A stretch of 64,000 nucleotides of DNA from Lachnospiraceae bacterium (GTDB taxonomy: Bacteria; Bacillota; Clostridia; Lachnospirales; Lachnospiraceae). Numbering within the stretch: position 1 is the first letter of the stretch; each line of letters opens with the position of its first letter. Position numbers and translations under genes: made by a program. The notes beneath the pieces are model-generated. The model did no database searches. It was not told the origin of the DNA and saw nothing but the letters and a program-made list of their open reading frames with translations. Shown here piece by piece: positions 34,558-43,130 of this stretch. Location: NCBI GenBank assembly GCA_024403275.1, contig JAKSSD010000002.1, forward strand, positions 62,001 through 126,000. The letters run 5' to 3'.

Positions 34558-35805
34558 ATGAGCAGCGAAATCAGAGACATTAATTTATATGAAAGCGGAG
34601 AAAGAAAAATTGAGTGGGTTAAGAGAAATTGTGATTTACTCAGAACTCTTGAAGAAGAATTTTCTCAGACAAAACCTTTTGCAGGAAAGAAAGTAGCATT
34701 ATCAGTTCATTTGGAAGCAAAAACTGCATACCTTTGCAAGGTATTAAAAGCGGGTGGAGCAGAAATGTATGTTACAGGATCAAACCCATTATCTACTCAG
34801 GATGATGTTGCGGCAGCTCTTGTAAAAGCAGGCCTTGAGGTACATGCATGGTATGATGCAACAGAAGATGAATATAATAACCATATTAGAAATGTACTTA
34901 AAATTGGACCTAATGTAATCATTGATGACGGTGGCGATTTGGTACATATGATGCATACAGAATTCAGAGATTTAATTCCTGGTGTAATTGGTGGTTGCGA
35001 AGAAACAACTACAGGTATTATCAGACTTGAAGCAATGAACAACGCAGGAGAGCTTCAGTTCCCAATGGTTAAAGTAAACAATGCAGAATGTAAGCATTTC
35101 TTTGATAACAGATATGGTACAGGACAGTCAGTTTGGGATGGTATTAACCGTACAACAAACCTTATTGTAGCTGGTAAGATTGTAGTAGTCGCTGGTTACG
35201 GATGGTGCGGTAAGGGAACAGCTATGAGAGCCAAAGGTCTTGGAGCAAGAGTAGTTGTTACAGAAGTTAACCCAGTTAAGGCAATTGAAGCAGTAATGGA
35301 TGGATTTGATGTAATGCCAATGAAGGAAGCTGCGAAGATTGGTGATTTCTTTGTAACAGTAACAGGCTGTAACAAGGTTATTGACGCAGAAGATCTTGCT
35401 GTTATGAAAGATGGCGCTATTATGTGTAATGCAGGTCATTTTGACTGTGAGATAGATATGGCATGGCTTAAGGCAAATGCTGTAGAAACAAAAGAAATGA
35501 GAAAGAATATTCAGGGTTACAAGCTTCCAACAGGACAGTGGGTATTTGTTCTTGCAGAAGGAAGACTCGTTAATCTTGCTGCAGGTGATGGACATCCAGC
35601 TGAAATTATGGATATGAGTTTCGCAATTCAGGCACTTTCAGCAAAATATCTTGTAGAAAATGCAGACAAGCTTGATTCAAAACTTATTGACGTTCCAAAG
35701 GAAGTTGATATGGAAGTTGCAAAGAGAAAACTTAATTTCCTTGGAAAAGATATTGATGTACTTACAAAAGAACAGGAAGCATACCTTAATGCATCATTAG
35801 TATAG
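34558..35805 (+). CDS. ahcY: Adenosylhomocysteinase
   Basis: Splits S-adenosylhomocysteine into homocysteine and adenosine in the methyl cycle. Catalytic regions seen are SNPLSTQDDVAAAL, GCEETTTGIIRL and KVNNAECKHFFDNRYGTGQS; the NAD motif is GYGWCGKGTAMRAKGLGA. The 415 residues fit the shorter Thermotoga/archaeal type. ATG 34558 with AAAGGA upstream is preferred over ATG 34543, which overlaps the previous stop. Many Firmicutes use Pfs/LuxS instead. Confidence 0.95.
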   Translation: MSSEIRDINLYESGERKIEWVKRNCDLLRTLEEEFSQTKPFAGKKVALSVHLEAKTAYLCKVLKAGGAEMYVTGSNPLSTQDDVAAALVKAGLEVHAWYDATEDEYNNHIRNVLKIGPNVIIDDGGDLVHMMHTEFRDLIPGVIGGCEETTTGIIRLEAMNNAGELQFPMVKVNNAECKHFFDNRYGTGQSVWDGINRTTNLIVAGKIVVVAGYGWCGKGTAMRAKGLGARVVVTEVNPVKAIEAVMDGFDVMPMKEAAKIGDFFVTVTGCNKVIDAEDLAVMKDGAIMCNAGHFDCEIDMAWLKANAVETKEMRKNIQGYKLPTGQWVFVLAEGRLVNLAAGDGHPAEIMDMSFAIQALSAKYLVENADKLDSKLIDVPKEVDMEVAKRKLNFLGKDIDVLTKEQEAYLNASLV

Positions 35806-35816
35806 GAATAAAAACT

Positions 35817-36902
35817 ATGGACAACAAAGAGAAGAAAGAACCTGGTAAATTCAAAAAATTTCTTCAGAAGAAGAATATTGAAATTAGTTGGAGAAGATAT
35901 TTCATAGATGCTATGGGAGCTATGGCCAGTGGTCTTTTTGCATCATTGCTTATAGGTACTATCATCGGAACAATTGGAACACAGTTTCATATTCAGATTT
36001 TGATAGATATAGGAGGATATGCTAAAAGTGTAGCTGGTCCGGCAATGGCAGTTGCGATAGCGTATTCATTAAAAGCTCCTAATCTTGTACTCTTTTCAAT
36101 GCTTGCAGTAGGTGCGGCGGCCAACTCATTAGGAGGCGCAGGTGGACCTTTGGCAGTATTTTTTATAGCGATCATAGCTACAGAGTTAGGTAAATTGGTA
36201 TCAAAAGAAACAAAGGTGGACATTCTTGTAACACCACTTGTTACTATTACATCAGGTTCACTTATTGCTATTGCTTTAGCTCCATGGATTGGAAAAGCAG
36301 CGAGTTCAATAGGACAGCTTATTATGTGGGCTACCGAACTTCATCCATTTATCATGGGTGTGCTTGTATCAGTCATAGTAGGTATTGTACTTACGCTTCC
36401 AATCAGTTCAGCAGCGATATGTGCGGCATTATCTCTTACGGGATTAGCAGGTGGAGCAGCTGTTGCTGGATGTAGTGCTCAGATGATTGGTTTTGCTGTA
36501 ATGAGCTTCAAGGAGAATAAGGCAGGAGGCTTAGTATCTCAAGGTCTTGGAACAAGTATGCTTCAAATGGGCAATATTATCAGGAATCCTAAGATTTGGA
36601 TTGCACCAATTCTTGCTTCAGCAATAACAGGACCATTGGCAACTTGTGTATTTAAACTTGAAATGAATGGTGAAGCAATATCTTCAGGTATGGGTACTTG
36701 TGGACTCGTTGGCCAGATAGGTGTATATACTGGATGGATTAATGATATTGCAGCTGGTACAAAATCAGCAATAACTCCAATGGACTGGATTGGACTTGTG
36801 CTTATAAGCTTTGTTCTTCCAGCATTACTTACAGCTCTTTTTGGATTTATATTTAGAAAAATTGGCTGGATAAAAGAAAATGATTTAAAACTAGACGTTT
36901 AA
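35817..36902 (+). CDS. PTS EIIC-like membrane protein (PTS_EIIC_2 / PfoR-like)
   Basis: The 361-residue protein has about nine hydrophobic segments, with the conserved RRYFIDAMGAMASGLFASLLIGTIIGTIG start and the Gly/Ala-rich GAAANSLGGAGGPLAVF and TLPISSAAICAALSLTGLAGG blocks. These match the lone EIIC-like family that includes Clostridium PfoR. No EIIA or EIIB gene is nearby and no phosphorylation domain is fused, so PTS-type transport is uncertain. It follows ahcY by 11 bases, so transport linked to methyl-cycle compounds is possible but unproven. Confidence 0.8.
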   Translation: MDNKEKKEPGKFKKFLQKKNIEISWRRYFIDAMGAMASGLFASLLIGTIIGTIGTQFHIQILIDIGGYAKSVAGPAMAVAIAYSLKAPNLVLFSMLAVGAAANSLGGAGGPLAVFFIAIIATELGKLVSKETKVDILVTPLVTITSGSLIAIALAPWIGKAASSIGQLIMWATELHPFIMGVLVSVIVGIVLTLPISSAAICAALSLTGLAGGAAVAGCSAQMIGFAVMSFKENKAGGLVSQGLGTSMLQMGNIIRNPKIWIAPILASAITGPLATCVFKLEMNGEAISSGMGTCGLVGQIGVYTGWINDIAAGTKSAITPMDWIGLVLISFVLPALLTALFGFIFRKIGWIKENDLKLDV

Positions 36903-36908
36903 TTTATT

Positions 36909-36945
36909 ACTCCCGCAGAGCCGGATGACTTTGTGGGGGTTTTTA
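36909..36945 (+). terminator. Terminator after the EIIC-like gene
   Basis: ACTCCCGCA at 36909-36917 pairs with TGTGGGGGT at 36932-36940 (with G-T pairs), then T5. It closes the tadA-EIIC operon. Confidence 0.8.
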
Positions 36946-36972
36946 TGATTAAAAATACAGGATAGGATATTA

Positions 36973-38751
36973 ATGAAGTATTTACTTAAATTTTTAAAAC
37001 CATATACAAAAGAAAGCATTCTAGGTCCTTTATTTAAATTGATAGAGGCTTCCTTTGAACTTATGATTCCTCTTGTTGTTGCAAGCATTGTAAGTGATGG
37101 AATTGGAAAAGGAGACAATGTACATATTTTTAAAATGGGAGCAGTTATGATTGCTCTTGGATTAATTGGACTAATATGTGCAGTTACAGCTCAGTTTTTT
37201 GCAGCAAAGGCAGCTACAGGATTTTCTTCAGGACTCAGAGAGGAAATATTCAAAAATATACAAAAGAGAACATATAGTCAGCTTGAGACTTATGGTACAG
37301 GAGCACTTATCACAAGGATTACTTCAGATGTCAATCAGTTACAAACTGGAGTCAATCTGGTATTGAGATTGTTTTTAAGATCTCCATTTATTGTATTTGG
37401 CGCAGTGATTATGGCATTTATTGTGGATGTTAAAGGTGCTTTAGTATTTGTCGTATGTGTACCAGTTCTTTTCGTTATAGTATTTGCAGTGCTTATAAAT
37501 AGTATTCCTTTATATAAGAGAGTTCAAAAGGCTCTCGATAAGGTTACCATTAAAACAAGAGAGAATCTTCTTGGTGTAAGAGTTCTTAGAGCGTTTAATT
37601 CTCAGGATGAAGAAAGAGAAGCCTTCAACAAAGATATTGCAGAATATAAAACTATTCAGCTTATAGCCGGAAGAGTTGGAGCCATTATGAATCCTGCAAC
37701 ATTCCTAGTTGTAAATGCTGCAACATTAGTAGTTTTATATTTAGGCGCTAAGGAAGTTAATCTTGGTATTATTGAGCAGGGCGCATTAATTGCTCTTATT
37801 AACTATATGTCTCAGATTTTGGTAGAGCTTATTAAACTGGCAAATCTGATTATTACAATGACTAAATCATTAGCATGTGCAGACCGTGTATCTGAAATGC
37901 TTAAAGAAGATTTAGATGAAGTGGAATATAAGGAATTATTAGATAAAGTAAATTCAATTGAGTTCAAAAATGTTGGATTTACATATCCAAATGCGGGAAA
38001 AGAATCCTTATCAAATATCTCTTTCAAGGCTAAAAAGGGAGATATTATTGGCATCATTGGTGGTACAGGTTCAGGAAAGACAACACTTATTAATGTATTG
38101 TGTGGTTTCTATTCGCCAACCGAGGGTGAAGTTTTAATTAATGATAAGAATCTCGCAAACGAAATTAAAACAGGCGAAGTAGCAAAAGAGGGTATTACAA
38201 GAGCAGTTCAAAATACAATGAAAAATCTTATAGGAATTGTACCTCAAACAGCAGTTTTATTTAGTGGCAGTATCGAAGATAACCTTAAATGGGGCAAGAA
38301 GGATGCCAGTGAAGAGGATATGATAAATGCCTTAAAAAGGGCAGCAGCCTACGATTTTGTAATGGAAAAAGAAGGGCAGTTAAAAGCTATAGTTCAGGAA
38401 GGTGGTAAAAATTTCTCAGGTGGACAAAGACAAAGATTATCCATTGCCAGAGCATTTGTTAAAGAACCTGAAATATTAATTCTTGATGATTCAACTTCAG
38501 CCCTTGATTATGTGACTGAGAAAAAGGTTCGTGCAGGTATCAGAGAAATAGTAGGAGACTCCGTATGCTTTATTGTTTCACAAAGATCAGCAAGTATTAT
38601 GGATGCAGACCAGATAATTGTTCTTGAAGAAGGCGAGATGGTTGGAATAGGAAGTCATAGCGAGTTGCTTGAAAAATGTGAGGTATATAAGGAAATTTAT
38701 AAATCTCAGTCCTTTGATGAAGAAAACGAAGGAAAGGAGGGTGAAAGATGA
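36973..38751 (+). CDS. ABC exporter half-transporter, subunit A (degenerate ATPase site)
   Basis: Type I ABC exporter with six membrane segments (1-310) and a nucleotide-binding domain. Walker A GGTGSGKTT is near residue 360, with signature FSGGQRQR near 478. Walker B reads ILILDDSTSALD, with Asp where the catalytic Glu is expected, and the switch His is Gln (VSQRSAS). It carries about a dozen extra residues before the Q loop. This is the pattern of the non-hydrolysing half in heterodimeric exporters such as TM287/288. It overlaps the next gene by four bases. Substrate unknown. Confidence 0.9.
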   Translation: MKYLLKFLKPYTKESILGPLFKLIEASFELMIPLVVASIVSDGIGKGDNVHIFKMGAVMIALGLIGLICAVTAQFFAAKAATGFSSGLREEIFKNIQKRTYSQLETYGTGALITRITSDVNQLQTGVNLVLRLFLRSPFIVFGAVIMAFIVDVKGALVFVVCVPVLFVIVFAVLINSIPLYKRVQKALDKVTIKTRENLLGVRVLRAFNSQDEEREAFNKDIAEYKTIQLIAGRVGAIMNPATFLVVNAATLVVLYLGAKEVNLGIIEQGALIALINYMSQILVELIKLANLIITMTKSLACADRVSEMLKEDLDEVEYKELLDKVNSIEFKNVGFTYPNAGKESLSNISFKAKKGDIIGIIGGTGSGKTTLINVLCGFYSPTEGEVLINDKNLANEIKTGEVAKEGITRAVQNTMKNLIGIVPQTAVLFSGSIEDNLKWGKKDASEEDMINALKRAAAYDFVMEKEGQLKAIVQEGGKNFSGGQRQRLSIARAFVKEPEILILDDSTSALDYVTEKKVRAGIREIVGDSVCFIVSQRSASIMDADQIIVLEEGEMVGIGSHSELLEKCEVYKEIYKSQSFDEENEGKEGER

Positions 38752-40481
38752 AAAAATCAACATTTTCCTTTTTGATGAAATATGTATTTAAAAGAGGGTT
38801 TTTATTTGTTGCATCAGTATTCCTCGCGACAATAGTAGTTATTGGAACGCTTAGTATTCCAATTCTAACAGGTAAGGGAGTTGATATGGCCGTTGAAATG
38901 GGTAAAGTTGATTTTATCGGTCTTAAATCCCTTATTATTACAACACTAATTGTCATTGGAATTACGATTATCGCGCAGCTTTTCTTAAGTCTTGTAAATA
39001 ACAGATTAACCGCAGAAGTAGTATATGAGATAAGAAGAGATGTTATGAAAAAGATTCAGTCTCTTCCAATATCCTTTATTGATAGTCATTCACAGGGCGA
39101 TTTGGTTACAAGAATGATTGCAGATGTTGAAACCTTGTCAGATGGCTTGCTTATGGGATTTACTCAGGTTTTCACTGGAGTATTAACTATAGCAGGTACT
39201 CTTATATTTATGTTGATCCTTAACTGGAAGATAACACTTGTAGTGGTATTTGTTACTCCGCTTTCATTTTTTGTAGCTGGATTTATTTCAAAGCGAACCT
39301 ATAGTCTTTTTCAGGTTCAGTCAAAGGCTAGAGGAGAACAGGTTTCATTTGTAAATGAAATGGTAGGCAATCAAAAGATTGTTCGTGCATTTGGTAAGGA
39401 AGAAGAAAACTTAAAGAAATTCGTTGAAATCAATGAGAATTTTAAGACTGCATCATTAAAGGCGACTTTTTATTCTTCTTTAACTAATCCATGTACGAGA
39501 TTCGTTAACTCGATTGTTTATGCAGGAGTTGCGGTATTTGGAGCACTTGCTATTGTTGGATTTAACAGTATCACAGTAGGTGAGCTTACCTGTTTTCTTG
39601 CATATGCAAGTCAGTATACGAAACCTTTCAACGAAATATCTGGTGTTATTACTGAATTTCAGAATGCATTAGCTTGTGCAGACAGAATAAAGGAATTGCT
39701 CGATGAGAAAGAAATTGAAGAAAAGGAAAACGCCAAGACAGAATCAGATAAAGATATAAATGATATTGAATTTAAGAATGTATTCTTCTCTTATACAGAG
39801 GAAAAGAAGCTTATTGAAGATTTCTCTCTTAAAGTGACAAAGGGCAAAAAGGTAGCTATTGTTGGACCTACAGGCTGCGGAAAAACAACACTTATCAATC
39901 TTTTGATGAGATTTTATGATGTTAAAAGTGGCGAAATACTGATTGATAATGAAAATATTACAGATTACACAAGAGAAGCATATCGAGATAATTTTGGAAT
40001 GGTTCTTCAGGAAACATGGCTTAGAAAGGGTACTATCAAGGAAAATATAGTTCTCGGACAAAATTATAGCGATGAGGCTGTAATAAATGCATGCAAAAGT
40101 TGTCATGCTCATAATTTTATTATGCGTTTACCAAAGGGGTATGATACCGAAATTGCAGAAGATGGTGGCAACTTATCAAATGGTCAGAAACAGCTTCTTT
40201 GTATTGCAAGAGTAATGCTTATTAACCCACCAATTTTAATTCTTGATGAAGCTACAAGTTCTATTGATACAAGAACTGAAATCAAAGTTCAGGATGCTTT
40301 TTCTAAATTGATGGATGGAAAAACAAGTTTTATTGTTGCACACAGACTTTCAACAATTAAGAGTGCAGATGTAATACTTGTTATGAAAGATGGCAACATT
40401 ATTGAGCAAGGAAATCATGAAAGTCTTCTTAAGCAAAAAGGTTTTTATTATGAGCTTTACCAGAGTCAATGGGCTAATTAA
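38748..40481 (+). CDS. ABC exporter half-transporter, subunit B (catalytic)
   Basis: Partner half-transporter. It has six membrane segments, Walker A GPTGCGKTT near 372, and Walker B ILILDEATSSID with the catalytic Glu and switch His (VAHRLSTI) intact. The signature is LSNGQKQ instead of LSGGQ. Because each site combines the Walker motifs of one half with the signature of the other, this defect falls in the same site as subunit A's missing Glu. So one site is canonical and one degenerate. Confidence 0.9.
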   Translation: MKKSTFSFLMKYVFKRGFLFVASVFLATIVVIGTLSIPILTGKGVDMAVEMGKVDFIGLKSLIITTLIVIGITIIAQLFLSLVNNRLTAEVVYEIRRDVMKKIQSLPISFIDSHSQGDLVTRMIADVETLSDGLLMGFTQVFTGVLTIAGTLIFMLILNWKITLVVVFVTPLSFFVAGFISKRTYSLFQVQSKARGEQVSFVNEMVGNQKIVRAFGKEEENLKKFVEINENFKTASLKATFYSSLTNPCTRFVNSIVYAGVAVFGALAIVGFNSITVGELTCFLAYASQYTKPFNEISGVITEFQNALACADRIKELLDEKEIEEKENAKTESDKDINDIEFKNVFFSYTEEKKLIEDFSLKVTKGKKVAIVGPTGCGKTTLINLLMRFYDVKSGEILIDNENITDYTREAYRDNFGMVLQETWLRKGTIKENIVLGQNYSDEAVINACKSCHAHNFIMRLPKGYDTEIAEDGGNLSNGQKQLLCIARVMLINPPILILDEATSSIDTRTEIKVQDAFSKLMDGKTSFIVAHRLSTIKSADVILVMKDGNIIEQGNHESLLKQKGFYYELYQSQWAN

Positions 40482-40501
40482 TAGAAAAATAAAAGGCTTT
40501 A

Positions 40502-40529
40502 TTGTTTTAGAATAAATATATTTTATAAA
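40502..40529 (+). promoter_or_regulatory. Possible ybeY promoter
   Basis: TTGTTT at 40502-40507, a 16-base spacer and TATAAA at 40524-40529. Consensus match only. Confidence 0.4.
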
Positions 40530-40591
40530 TTTTATGCATGGTATATTTTAATTGTCTTAAAGGGCAATATCATAATGGATAAGGAGCGATT

Positions 40592-41092
40592 ATGGTAGTT
40601 ATCGAAGAAAATGTTGAATGGGAATCAGATTTCAACAAGCAGGAAATAGCTGAAAAGGTTGTAAATCAGGTACTTAAAAGAGAAGGATGTCCCTGGGAAT
40701 GTGAAATAGATATTCTCATAACAGATTCCGAAGAAATTAAAGAATATAATGAGGAATACAGAGATATCGATAAGGAAACAGATGTGTTATCATTTCCTAA
40801 TCTTGAATGGGAAACTCCTGGAGATTTTGAGGCGGCAGAGGCAGACGAATTCTTCGATGTATCAGTAAATCCAGAAACAGAGCTTTTAATCCTTGGTGAG
40901 ATTTGTCTTAATAAGGACAGAATAATTTCTCAGGCAGATGAGTATGGACATTCAGTGCTTCGTGAATATGCATTTTTGATAGCTCATAGCATGTATCATC
41001 TTTTAGGCTTTGATCATATGGAAGAAGAGGATGCTAAAGAAATGGAAAGCAGGCAGAAAAAATGCCTTGAGGAATTAGGAATATATAGATAA
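40592..41092 (+). CDS. ybeY: Endoribonuclease YbeY (rRNA maturation factor)
   Basis: Zinc-dependent RNase acting in 16S rRNA 3' maturation. The three zinc-binding His lie in HSMYHLLGFDH (residues about 131-141). Upstream is the conserved EYNEEYRDIDKETDVLSFP and LGEICLNKDRIISQA. The usual Gly after the first His is Ser here. The 166 residues match the family, and AAGGAG precedes ATG 40592. The usual neighbours phoH and era are not in the window. Confidence 0.93.
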   Translation: MVVIEENVEWESDFNKQEIAEKVVNQVLKREGCPWECEIDILITDSEEIKEYNEEYRDIDKETDVLSFPNLEWETPGDFEAAEADEFFDVSVNPETELLILGEICLNKDRIISQADEYGHSVLREYAFLIAHSMYHLLGFDHMEEEDAKEMESRQKKCLEELGIYR

Positions 41093-41156
41093 ATTTATTT
41101 TATTCTATTAGTAATTGTGGTAAAATTAATGTGTATTGTTTAAGAGGAGATTAAAA

Positions 41157-41756
41157 ATGGCATTTGTTGGAGGACACTCAAAAGGACCTAAAACACCAAA
41201 ACCAATGAATTCAGGAGCTGCTAGCGCTGGAATGAATTTTGGAAAATCTGCAGCAAGCAGTGCGAAGCCTGTTAGAACAAGCAGACCTATTTCAAATGGC
41301 TCTAATTTCAGCAGACCAAACGTCAATGGACCAGGATTTGGCGTTGGTTCCGCTTTTGGATCTGCTCCAAGCAGACCGATGAATTCAAATGCTGGTGGTG
41401 GATTACTTGGCGTTTTGGCAACTACTGCCGCAGGAGTTGCAGGAGCTGCAATTGTTAATAAAATGCAGGAAAACAGCCAAATGAAGCTTCAGGAACAGCA
41501 GGCTGAGAGTCAGATGAGAATTGCAGAAATGCAGGCTGAGAGAGCGGCAATGAGAGCTGAACAGAATGAAGAATATCAGCTAGAAATGCAGAGACTTAAA
41601 AACGAGCAGGAAGAGATTAAACTTGAGGCGCTTCAGCCAACTAAGAGATATCATGCTAACTGCCCATATTGTATGGGTGTTAATCCAAACGGAAGCAAAG
41701 TATGCGAGTATTGCGGAAGTTCTTTAGCATACTATGATGAAGCAGATAATAAATAA
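41157..41756 (+). CDS. Zinc-ribbon protein with coiled coil, unknown function
   Basis: Not assigned to a named family. The first 80 residues are Ser/Gly/Pro/Asn-rich and probably disordered. A short Ala/Gly hydrophobic patch (GGGLLGVLATTAAGVAGAAIV) lies near 82-103, a charged coiled coil at 105-170, and a C-terminal double-CxxC zinc ribbon (CPYCMG and CEYCGSS). Start ATG 41157 has a GAGGAG SD; a TTG at 41136 is less likely. It has its own terminator. Confidence 0.75.
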   Translation: MAFVGGHSKGPKTPKPMNSGAASAGMNFGKSAASSAKPVRTSRPISNGSNFSRPNVNGPGFGVGSAFGSAPSRPMNSNAGGGLLGVLATTAAGVAGAAIVNKMQENSQMKLQEQQAESQMRIAEMQAERAAMRAEQNEEYQLEMQRLKNEQEEIKLEALQPTKRYHANCPYCMGVNPNGSKVCEYCGSSLAYYDEADNK

Positions 41757-41767
41757 AATAATCAGAT

Positions 41768-41797
41768 AAGGTAACCTGAAAGATGGTTACCTTTTTA
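41768..41797 (+). terminator. Terminator after the zinc-ribbon gene
   Basis: AAGGTAACC at 41768-41776 pairs with GGTTACCTT at 41785-41793, then T-rich. It ends eight bases before the Nudix gene. Confidence 0.88.
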
Positions 41798-41804
41798 TAG
41801 TGTA

Positions 41805-42260
41805 ATGAGAAAGACATCTTTGGTATATATTAAGTGTCAAAATAAATATTTGATGCTTTATAGGAACAAAAAGAAAAATGATTTAAATGCTGGAAAATGG
41901 GTTGGCGTTGGTGGAAAGTTTGAAGGCGATGAAACTCCAGAACAGTGTGCAAGACGTGAGATATTCGAGGAAACTGGTATTGAGGAAGTAGAACTTGAAT
42001 ATTTAGGATTAGTCAAATTTATATCAGATGTTTGGGAAGATGAAGATATGTATCTATTTAAGGGTATAATGAATGATTTTCCTAAGGAGTTTGAATCAAA
42101 TGAGGGAGATTTAGCCTGGATAGATGAAGATAAAGTTATGGATCTTCCAATGTGGGAAGGTGACAGAGTATTTCTTCCAGAGCTAATAGAGGATAAAAAG
42201 GATATTAATTATACATTGGTCTATAAGTCAGAAGACCTTGTAGAAGTGATAAAGAATTAA
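41805..42260 (+). CDS. Nudix hydrolase (8-oxo-dGTP diphosphatase-like)
   Basis: Hydrolyses nucleoside diphosphates linked to another moiety; MutT-like members clean up oxidised dGTP. The Nudix box runs from GKFEGDETPEQCARREIFEETG at about residues 38-59 and has all conserved Gly/Glu/Arg positions. The 151 residues are standard. No SD is visible between the terminator and the ATG, so translation may be weak or leaderless. The lipid kinase follows after 15 bases. Confidence 0.9.
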   Translation: MRKTSLVYIKCQNKYLMLYRNKKKNDLNAGKWVGVGGKFEGDETPEQCARREIFEETGIEEVELEYLGLVKFISDVWEDEDMYLFKGIMNDFPKEFESNEGDLAWIDEDKVMDLPMWEGDRVFLPELIEDKKDINYTLVYKSEDLVEVIKN

Positions 42261-42275
42261 AAATATGGGGGAAAT

Positions 42276-43115
42276 ATGCAATATATTTTATTCAATCAGA
42301 AAGCAAATAATGGTAAGGGTAAGGAAAATGCAGACAAGTATCTTGAAACAGTAAAATGTGAATATGAACTTGTAAATGTTTGCGAAACAGATATTAAAGA
42401 GTGGGTTAAATCATTAAAGGAAGAGGATCTGGTTGTTCTTTGTGGTGGAGACGGAACACTTAACAGATTTGCAAATGATTTGTATGGAACAGAGGTTCCT
42501 TGCGACATTTTGTTATTTGGTGCAGGAACAGGAAATGATTTCTTAAGAGATATTAAAGAAAATTATGATCAGTCAAATCCAGTGTCCATCAAAAAATTCA
42601 TAGAGAAGCTTCCTACCGTGAAGATTAAGGATAAAGAAGTTAAATTCTTAAATGGAATTGGTTTTGGAATCGATGGAATGTGTTGTGAAGTGGCAGATGC
42701 AATGAAAGCAAATGGTGCCAAGGAGATTAATTACACAACTCTTTCAATCAAGTTAATGTTGTTTAAATACAAATGTCCTAAATCAACAATTATCGTTGAT
42801 GGAGTGGCAAAGGAATATAACAAAACCTGGATTGCTTCTGCAATGAACGGCAGATATTATGGTGGTGGAATGAAGGCTGCTCCAGACCAGGACAGACTTG
42901 GCGATACATTAACAAATGTTGTATTCCATGATAAAGGAAGAATTGCGACACTTATGGCATTCCCTTCAATATTTAAGGGAGAGCATGTTAATAAGAAAAA
43001 AATAGTTGAAGTAAGAACAGGTAAAGAAATTACAGTTAAATTTGACAGACCAATGGCTCTTCAGATTGATGGTGAAACAGTAACAGGTGTAACAGAATAT
43101 ACAGCTTGGAAATAA
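42276..43115 (+). CDS. Diacylglycerol kinase-family lipid kinase (YegS/DgkB-like)
   Basis: Phosphorylates a lipid hydroxyl, probably diacylglycerol, for phospholipid recycling. The GGDGTLNRF motif is at about residues 53-61. A later GAGTGNDFLRDI and the conserved NGRYYGGGMKAAPD block support the family. At 279 residues it is full length. GGGGGAAAT lies before the ATG. It precedes trkA after 15 bases. Confidence 0.88.
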   Translation: MQYILFNQKANNGKGKENADKYLETVKCEYELVNVCETDIKEWVKSLKEEDLVVLCGGDGTLNRFANDLYGTEVPCDILLFGAGTGNDFLRDIKENYDQSNPVSIKKFIEKLPTVKIKDKEVKFLNGIGFGIDGMCCEVADAMKANGAKEINYTTLSIKLMLFKYKCPKSTIIVDGVAKEYNKTWIASAMNGRYYGGGMKAAPDQDRLGDTLTNVVFHDKGRIATLMAFPSIFKGEHVNKKKIVEVRTGKEITVKFDRPMALQIDGETVTGVTEYTAWK

Positions 43116-43130
43116 AAAAGGAAGAACAAT

